From contig JAXGGA010004670.1 in NCBI GenBank assembly GCA_038373865.1, positions 21,737 through 85,736 of the forward strand: a stretch of DNA of 64,000 bases, written 5' to 3'. This document shows, one piece after another, positions 57,793 through 64,000 of this stretch; the first letter of the stretch is position 1, and every line of letters begins with the position of its first letter. The translations under genes were made by a program, and so were the position numbers. The stretch comes from Uloborus plumipes. Taxonomy: Eukaryota > Arthropoda > Arachnida > Araneae > Uloboridae. The notes below the pieces were generated by a model, which was not told where the DNA came from, searched no databases, and saw only the letters and a list, made by a program, of their open reading frames with translations.

Positions 57793-58240
57793 TAAGTGGA
57801 AAAGTACTCTTAGTCTTGTTTTGTTCAATGACTGGTTTTGTTTAAATGTTTATTAAAACGACAAAATAACAAATGGTATCTTTTTTTTTTCTTTTTGTAT
57901 CAAAGAAAGAGTCATGTTTTTCTGGTCTCGAAACATACTCACATTAAATAGTTCAAAAATTTCAATCATGATCCCGAAAAACACATTTATTTGTTTACTT
58001 TCATTTAATACGACATAAGTAGCGGAGTGCTACTGACTGAAATGAGCGATGACTGAATCATGAGTTGTGACCAACTTAACCAGAAAATGGAATTTATTTC
58101 CCCCTTAAAAGCAATACTAATAAGGCCTTCGGCTCAATTTACTCTGTACTCTACTTCAATTACTGTATCAATATTTTTTAACCCCTAAGATAGCATAAAC
58201 ATCACTTTTTACAGCAGAAATAATATGCTAATAAATGTAA
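57793..58240. other. Non-coding; possible first intron
   Basis: AT-rich sequence after the donor at 57,792. No repeat or exon that I can support. Confidence 0.4.
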
Positions 58241-58352
58241 ACAAACATTTGGGTGGTGATTGTTCAGCGCTCCCTAGCGGGCAAATCGGCACCATTGATG
58301 TTTTGAGTAATGATGCGGCCTGTATAAAACATTATCGAGTGAAGCCTTGGTG
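58240..58352. repeat. Repeat R2, copy 2
   Basis: Inverted partner of 52,957-53,062. Ends AGTGAAGCCTTGG. Confidence 0.65.
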
Positions 58353-58459
58353 AAACTTAACATCAAATGGATACGCGTTTAAAAACTTCCGTTTCATTTC
58401 TCTTTCGTGTTCGTGCACTCTTTGACATTTAGAGAATTTTATTTTAAAGTTGAAATGCA

Positions 58460-58532
58460 GTTGAACATCGATTAACCGAAGTAATCGGGACCAAATCTAC
58501 TTTTTTGGATAATCGAGAATTCATCAACAACC
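58460..58532. repeat. Tigger-like terminus fragment
   Basis: CAGTTGAACATCGATTAACC and GGATAATCGAGAATTC resemble one Tigger terminus. No matching opposite end found. Confidence 0.4.
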
Positions 58533-58579
58533 ATCTAGTTCTATCTAATATATATGTTACCGTTAAAGTATATAATGCA

Positions 58580-58770
58580 GTTATTTCATGAATACCTAGT
58601 TATTCCATAAAATAACTGATCGTGTCCGTTAAAATGTGTAATATGTTAATAATTTGACTTTAATTAGTTTAATCCATGAAATAACTAGGTATTCTAAAGT
58701 TAACTAATGAGAGACAGTTAAAGTGTAAAATAAAAAAATTATCTAAAATGAAATAACTAGGTAGTCTATA
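58580..58770. repeat. Three copies of ATGAAATAACTAGGTATTC
   Basis: An inverted partner at about 58,584-58,605 (TTTCATGAATACCTAGTTAT) and two forward copies at about 58,676-58,694 and 58,748-58,765. Palindrome-rich AT sequence. Confidence 0.6.
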
Positions 58771-58772
58771 AA

Positions 58773-59170
58773 TCTACTTATATTAAAAACTGAATATCTT
58801 TTTATCTTTCTTTCTATCTATGTCACGCTTATTTCTCCTGAACGCCAGTGAACTGAAAGTTGAACCCGGTACCGATAGATTGGAATTTTTCAGGCTTCAT
58901 TAGTTTTAATTTATATAATTATTCGATTTTAATTAACGAAGATATCAATTAATAAGCAGTCAACGTTAAAGCTTTTTTTCCTAAATGATTAAATATGAAA
59001 TCCATTGTTGCAAAACGTAGTTGCTATGACACAGTAATAATAATGGTAATGAGAATTTTGCATGAAGGCTTAACTAAATCAAACATGAAACTCATTAGCG
59101 GGCCACGTACGCTGTACTTTTATCGCTAGCTACTTGAAATTTTTTGAACTATAAATTCCTTTAAAAGGCA
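58773..59170. mobile_element. Helitron-like fragment with 5' terminus
   Basis: Begins TCTACTTATATTAAAAACTG and then AATATCT, matching the 5' end of the element at 59,171. Holds CATTAGCGGGCCACGTACG near 59,091-59,110, echoed after the next element. No 3' CTAG terminus is evident. Confidence 0.4.
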
Positions 59171-59425
59171 TCTGCTTATATTAAAAACTGAGTATCTCTC
59201 TACGTCTGCTTCTTTCCCTTGAGCGAACTGAGCTTGCTAAAATTTTCCGCACCATTTTAAAGGCGCGAAGCATCTCAATAATTCGAATGTTTTTGTGATG
59301 CAAGAAAATAGTAAAAGTGTGAAGCGCCTGTTAGCGAGCCGCCTAGGCGTCGAGTAGTTTGTTGAAACTTTCTTTACTACTCTAAAGGCGCGAAGCGACC
59401 GTGCAACGCCGGGGAACGCAGCTAG
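59171..59425. mobile_element. Short non-autonomous Helitron-like element
   Basis: Starts TCTGCTTATATTAAAAACTG and ends CGCAGCTAG, with a degraded hairpin CCGTGCAACGCCGGGG just upstream (59,399 on). 5'-TC, 3'-CTAG and a subterminal hairpin are Helitron hallmarks. A TAAAGGCGCGAAGC word occurs twice inside. The base after CTAG is C rather than the expected T. Confidence 0.5.
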
Positions 59426-59429
59426 CTGC

Positions 59430-60001
59430 TTGGGGCATTAGCGGACCACGTGCGTAGTTTGTCATGAAATCTTATGAACATTAAATTATATCAATTAGTA
59501 AAACTTCAGAATGAAATAAAAGTTAGGGGGAACGTACATTATGCATCAACATGACTCAGGAAGCTAATCTAGCTGACCAGGCAGCTAGTAAACTACTAAT
59601 AATAGACAATTAAAATGAAAAAGAGCAATTTATCTAATTTATGCTGCGTATAAATGGTATTTATGGAAACGTATCATAAAATCATTCGTTACAACAAGGA
59701 TTACTGAAATGACACTTGAAACAACAAAGAACATAAGTTCTAAAACAAAAGCATTTTTTGTTGACACACTGGGTTTTATACGAACGTAAATGTACCTTAT
59801 ACTAAAAAGCGAGATAGATGGTATAGGAGCTAATATTTAGAAAAGTGCCAATTTGAGTCCCAAGTGAATTTTCACTAGTATTTCAATAACTAGTTAAAAA
59901 AATAATTTTCCCGAGAAAGAAGATAAGGTTCTGCTTTCATTTCATCTAATAACATCAGAAAAAAAAAATTTCTTCAGAGAATATTGTTTTTATACATCAA
60001 A
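59430..60001. other. Non-coding stretch
   Basis: Starts with CATTAGCGGACCACGTGCG, echoing 59,091. No gene seen. Confidence 0.4.
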
Positions 60002-60575
60002 AGTCAGATCGGTAACGGGCCCCCAGTAGCAAAGCTTAGCATGCAAACAGGTCATGCGCACTTTCTAACTTCCCAAAAAAACGCATTTGCACAAAAAAGA
60101 TTCCATTTTTACCCCTTTGTTAATATTTTACTTCATTTTTGTTTTAATCGATTTCTGATTTTCTAGGGAATGCGAAATAAGCGTGTCCCAAGTTCCGCCG
60201 TCAGAGTGGTAATAATAACTTCCGATCTATGTTTAGGCCCCCAAAATCATTTCCTGCACCTGTACCACTTGATACTGAGTACCTGGTGGGATGTTTTATC
60301 GAATCGTAATTAAAAATTTGCATTTCTGGATCTAAAATTGTAGGTAAGATTTTTTGAAAGTGATTTTATAAAATGTGTGTCATTTGAGTCATCAGATTGG
60401 TAACACGCTCTAAAATGCGCAGTTTTTATTATTTTAAAAATTATTTTATATATAAGTATAGTACTTTATTACAAGTGAAAAAACCACGTGTTCGATTTTG
60501 GTTTAGTGCGATCGACTCGGAAATAAAAAAAAAACTTTGTCAGTTTGTCAGATCGGTAACAGTCAGAGCGGTAAC
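60002..60575 (-). repeat. Locus C: five dispersed copies of a 15-mer
   Basis: AGTCAGATCGGTAAC or variants at 60,002-60,016, 60,199-60,213, 60,390-60,404, 60,546-60,560 and 60,561-60,575. The last two are immediately adjacent. The minus strand reads GTTACCGATCTGACT. Confidence 0.75.
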
Positions 60576-60840
60576 ATTGAAAAACAGCGAATATGTTACA
60601 GAACTAACTCATACATTTCAGAATTATAAAAAGAAAAAATCATAGGGTTTTTTTTCGAAAAATGTTCTGTATTTTTTCTCGATTGAACATCAGATTGCAA
60701 AGTTTTGCCAAAATAGCTAATAGTAATTGTCTAAAAAAGCCAAAAACAAAGGTACATTTGTTTCAATATTATGTTGATTATTTATTTGTATTGATGTTGA
60801 AGAAAGGTAATGCTTCCTAAAAACTGTTTTATGAAATATA

Positions 60841-61120
60841 TGTACCTCCGAATCAGACCAACGTAAGTCCATTTTCTTGTACACTGCAAAAAATGAACTG
60901 TTGTTTTTACAGTATAATACTGGCAGCCGTGGTTTCAATTTAAAACTACAAAATGCACAGTAATAAATTACAAAACCAGTAATTTTACAGTTTCTTACTG
61001 TAAAGTTAGCAATTTTTACAGTTTACTACTATAAAAATAGCTGCATTATACAGTAAAACCAACGTTCATTTTTTACAGTTTTACTTTCAGGGGAGGGTGA
61101 AAACGATTGTGGGATGCATG
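60841..61120. mobile_element. Copy of the 35,140 MITE arm, split by an ACAGTA MITE
   Basis: GTACCTCCGAATCAGACCAA then CGTAAGTCCATTTTCTT before the insert, and TTTCAGGGGAGGGTGAAAAC then GATTG after it, follow the left arm of the 35,140 MITE. The intervening 60,882-61,079 is the other element. Confidence 0.7.
60882..61079. mobile_element. ACAGTA-repeat MITE, copy 3
   Basis: Starts CACTGCAAAAAATGAACTG and ends GTTCATTTTTTACAGT, mirror-related. Shares TTTTTACAGTATAATACTGG with copies 1 and 2. The shortest of the three. Confidence 0.8.
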
Positions 61121-62380
61121 GAAGGGACTCGCGCTCTTTTAATGTTGCTAAATGATTGTAAAGAAATTTCTTTGATGGAAAACGTTCTCATGGGTCGATG
61201 TGAAATAAGATTTTACATACAATGCAATAATAAAGGGAAAATCGCCATTTTTGCACCTACGTAACCCTTTAAAACCCAATAGAATTTACTAAATTATGAT
61301 TTTGCTTAAATTTACCCAATGAATGTAATAATTGTAATATCAATGTAAATATTCCACAAAAACATAAGATATTCCATTTCATGTAGAGTGTCTTCTTCTG
61401 AATTATTTAAAAAGATGAAAAGAATCACATCAAGCATATTAACAGGGTTTTGAAAAATAATAACTAATACAGTAAACTAAATTTTGAAATGAAGGAAAGC
61501 TAAACAGTTTTGTCATTTCTATTTTTGTAAAATATATCTCATCCGCGAAAGGTCATTCAACTCTACTTTTGAAAGATAAAACATTTTAGCTGCAGCGAAA
61601 GAAAAAAAAGGACATCCTTAACAGGCACATTAGGGAGCACACGGAAAAATCAAATTCATTTTTAATGATAGCTCATTTGTAAATCCTTTATTTGGTGCAA
61701 ACGACCTTTCGGAAAACTGTATTTTCTATAAAAAGGAAGAAGATGACGAGGAAAAAAAGTCATTCAACTATGAGCATTTAAAAATTAAAGATATTGTACT
61801 GTCAGAATCCTTTTTAAAGTATTTCCGATCATAATTTTATTATATATTTTTATTCAAGATGTATAAAGAAAAGCATTAAATTAATGATTTCAAGAAAAGT
61901 TGTTTTTATGTTGTAACGAGCTGAAATACGAGCCATTTGACAGCTTCTTAAGATAGTTATTTTCTAATTATTTTTATAACCTGCATACATTTTTAATATT
62001 AATCATGCATTTTGTTTTTGGTTTCACCTCGTGGTTTCAAATTTTCTTTCTTTACTGTAAAGAAGACTTTTCAAAATTACCTTAAGAGGAAAAAGGGACG
62101 TCAGTTTTACCCCCCAAAAAGGAACAACAAAGAAATGTAATTTCTTTTCGGTGTTAGAAACGTCATTTCAACAGAACCTAAATCTTATTAAAATAAAATT
62201 TTTAAATGTCGAAAGTTAGTGCGCTATAAATTAATCATCTGGCTATCAAAGTCCATTAGTTATCACTCGGTATAGAAACGACAAAGCAGAAAAACCACGC
62301 AAGAAGTTCCTTTTGCCAAACACCTGGTAATTTTTTTTTTTTTTCTCGGCAAGGCAGCACAAAAGATGAGTTTTTTCAAT
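61121..62380. other. Non-coding stretch
   Basis: No supported gene or repeat pair. Confidence 0.45.
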
Positions 62381-62382
62381 TT

Positions 62383-62457
62383 AAAGCCGGATTCGAACCT
62401 GGAATCTCCCCATCCGAACTCAGACTTCTCTGACCACTGGACAATGTGGACGACTAT
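62383..62457 (-). repeat. tRNA-like sequence (pseudogene or SINE head)
   Basis: The minus strand has an A-box TGTCCAGTGGTCAGAG and a perfect B-box GGTTCGAATCC (+ strand 62,389-62,399), with tRNA-like spacing. I could not fold a clean acceptor stem with 3' partner, so I do not call a functional tRNA. Confidence 0.5.
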
Positions 62458-62481
62458 GGAACTAATGTTAATTGAATATGT

Positions 62482-62761
62482 GGCCGTGGTGGCCCGATCG
62501 GTAAGGCGTCGGACTCGTGACCGGAGGGACCCGGGTTCGATCCCTGCCGATCAAAGATCCACCGTCTTGATTAATGGTGGCTGGGGACGTTAAAAATGTC
62601 GTGGTCACAAAGTCCTCCAAGTGAAACGATATTTTTGGGGGTGCTGGGCCAAGGGTTTGCTCGACACTTGGTTCTGGTTCCAAAAGAACATAGCGCTCTT
62701 CAGGGTCCTATCCTGGTTAAACCACGAGTTGTGGTAGGCACGGGAGACAATGGAGTATGTG
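62482..62761 (+). mobile_element. tRNA-derived SINE, family S2, copy 2
   Basis: The head GGCCGTGGTGGCCCGATCGG and intact B-box GGGTTCGATCCC are better preserved than in copy 1. The body matches 43,479-43,749. Perfect 17-bp target duplication (ATGTTAATTGAATATGT) at 62,465-62,481 and 62,762-62,778. Confidence 0.9.
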
Positions 62762-62778
62762 ATGTTAATTGAATATGT

Positions 62779-63317
62779 AATGGACTTCTGGGGGGAATAT
62801 TATGATCATACCATATGTTCAGGTTTATTACTTTTTTGTCGTAGGCGTGAATTGCTCAATCCCTCCCCACTTCCCCTCTCAAAAAAGAGCTTTAGGTCAG
62901 TTTATGGGTTAAACATTTTCCATAATTACCTCACCCCAACTACCTTTTTAATTTTTATGAATATGCCTCGTGTTCCTTACTCAAGCAAATCTCTGACTAT
63001 TGTACGACTTGTTTAGAATTTCTTCTCAATTTCCATTCCATAGTATTTATAGAAACAAGAAACCCGAAGACTAAGGACCTATCGGAATTCGTGATTACGA
63101 GAAACATGATTTGAATTCAAGACGTCAAAATTTAAAGGAGCGCCAAGAGCTTGATCCTGAATCCTGGATTAGTGAAATATTCAGTTTTTAACAAGACTAA
63201 CAATGATAGTTGAAGTTGGGAAAGGGCAAGCCAGCTTGGTGCTAATGAGTTTACTAGTAAAGTGATATTTTTGTCTGAGGGAAACAGGAAACAATTTCCT
63301 TTGAAGTCTTTGAAAAT
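62779..63317. other. Non-coding stretch
   Basis: No supported gene. Open frames here have no recognisable domain. Confidence 0.4.
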
Positions 63318-63404
63318 TAAGGGAATATTGATCAGATGCAAGAAAGTCCATTTTGGTATAAGGTAATGTAGGCTCGTTTACTTTTGGAAGGAACTTTCCT
63401 GTTT
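63318..63404. repeat. Repeat R3, copy 2
   Basis: GGAATATTGATCAGATGC, AGAA and GTAGGCTCGTTTA as at 55,062. Confidence 0.6.
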
Positions 63405-63528
63405 AGAAATATATATAAAATATTAATTTGAAAGTAACATTTTGTATTTGCTTTTTAGATGAGAAATTAATTGAATTATTTGATTATACTACAATTGAAT
63501 TAAAAACAGTTCACTTTGTGCGCAAATG

Positions 63529-64000
63529 AGTAAAAACCAAAAAGCAACGTCTAAAAGCACAAATAAGTCCAGTTTAAAAATCGGCAAACATGTTTCAAAG
63601 GCGTAAAGCCTCCTTCTTCAGTGCCAAGCAAGAAATAGAAAGAACCAAAGTACCGGGAGAGTTTAAATAGAAAAGGAGCAAAAGCTAGGCCAATCAGGTG
63701 TCAGCGTGTGCCGAGCCCGGATTTGGTGTTGCGTTGTCAGAAAATTTAAAAGCATGAAGTAAAATTGGCGAGATGTGTGGAACTGCAAAGGATTCGTTAC
63801 AAATATTACTTAAATTTTTGCGAACATGAAAGGCTTCTAAGAAATCTAGCTCACCAACAGTTGAAGGTCTGCAAATAATTTTAGCTTCGGAGAAAACAAA
63901 TCTATGGCCTGCGTCCGAACAGTGTTTCGCAATTGAGGATTTTTAAGTTTTTTCTTTTTAATATATTTTCGTGTTCCTTTAAACCCAATTTTTTCCCGTT
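63529..64000 (-). mobile_element. Penelope-like element, 3' part, runs off the window
   Basis: The minus strand carries the C-terminal coding fragment (63,694-63,952) followed by a 3' region with GAAGAAGGAGGCTTTACGCC then TTTGAAACATG, in the style of Penelope-like 3' ends. Continues beyond 64,000. Confidence 0.55.
63694..63952 (-). pseudogene. Penelope-like GIY-YIG endonuclease C-terminus
   Basis: Penelope-like elements encode a reverse transcriptase with a C-terminal GIY-YIG endonuclease. The frame reads SSIAKHCSDAGHRFVF, SEAKIICRPSTVGELDFLEA then FHVRKNLSN and ends NPGSAHADT and TGA (63,694-63,696). The IAxH...GH...F...A motif followed by E-x-x-x-LE-A matches the end of the GIY-YIG module, where a conserved Glu lies in the LE segment. 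A TAA at 63,953-63,955 interrupts the frame just upstream, so this copy is broken. GIY-YIG itself would lie beyond the window edge. Family assignment rests on motif resemblance. Confidence 0.55.

Noticed and set aside
62383..62457. A functional tRNA gene
   Set aside because: The promoter boxes are good but I could not fold a convincing acceptor stem and anticodon arm. A SINE head or pseudogene is safer.

Overview
The window looks like eukaryotic, AT-rich, repeat-dense genomic DNA from an arthropod, probably a chelicerate such as a spider. The basis is GT/AG introns, phase-1 immunoglobulin exons, tRNA-derived SINEs with target-site duplications, Tc1/mariner, Tigger-like, hAT-like, piggyBac-type and Helitron-like elements, an I/Jockey-type LINE and a Penelope-like fragment. 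The species is inferred from the kind of repeats and is not proven. There are no operons, ribosome binding sites or CRISPR arrays.

Layout. 1-10,780 is a block almost lacking T on the + strand except as homopolymers, unlike everything after it. I read it as a probable sequencing or assembly artefact, and its long open frames exist only because stop codons need T (or A on the other strand). 10,781-36,200 is non-coding and repeat-rich. It holds a tRNA-type SINE split by a 3-kb fold-back element, a 374-bp near-perfect palindrome beside a CTTGGCGG motif array, nested Tigger-like elements, a TTAA-flanked palindromic MITE, a dead mariner and many small palindromic MITEs. 36,247-40,695 (minus strand) is the best host gene: signal peptide, two Ig domains, one membrane helix and a short tail in four exons, all joined at phase 1. 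Each of its three introns carries a transposable element. 40,700-56,300 is mainly repeats with two weak candidate exons on the minus strand (near 43.0 and 45.4 kb), the first of which may not be coding and the second of which resembles the end of a reprolysin-type metalloprotease domain. 56,302-57,520 is a nearly intact Tc1-type transposon with DD36E spacing, broken by one frameshift. Just after it is a CpG-rich candidate first exon on the plus strand (57,595-57,791). 57,800-64,000 is again repeats, ending in a Penelope-like C-terminal fragment that runs off the window.

Most unusual signal. Three separate loci (27.0-28.9, 55.6-56.0 and 60.0-60.6 kb) each carry five or six scattered copies of their own 15-base word. 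The three words align without gaps (GTTACGGTCGTTACA, GTAACGGACTTGACA, GTTACCGATCTGACT), and the last two differ only at positions that would be synonymous if read as codons. I know no named element that explains this. The second most unusual feature is the composition of the first 10.8 kb.
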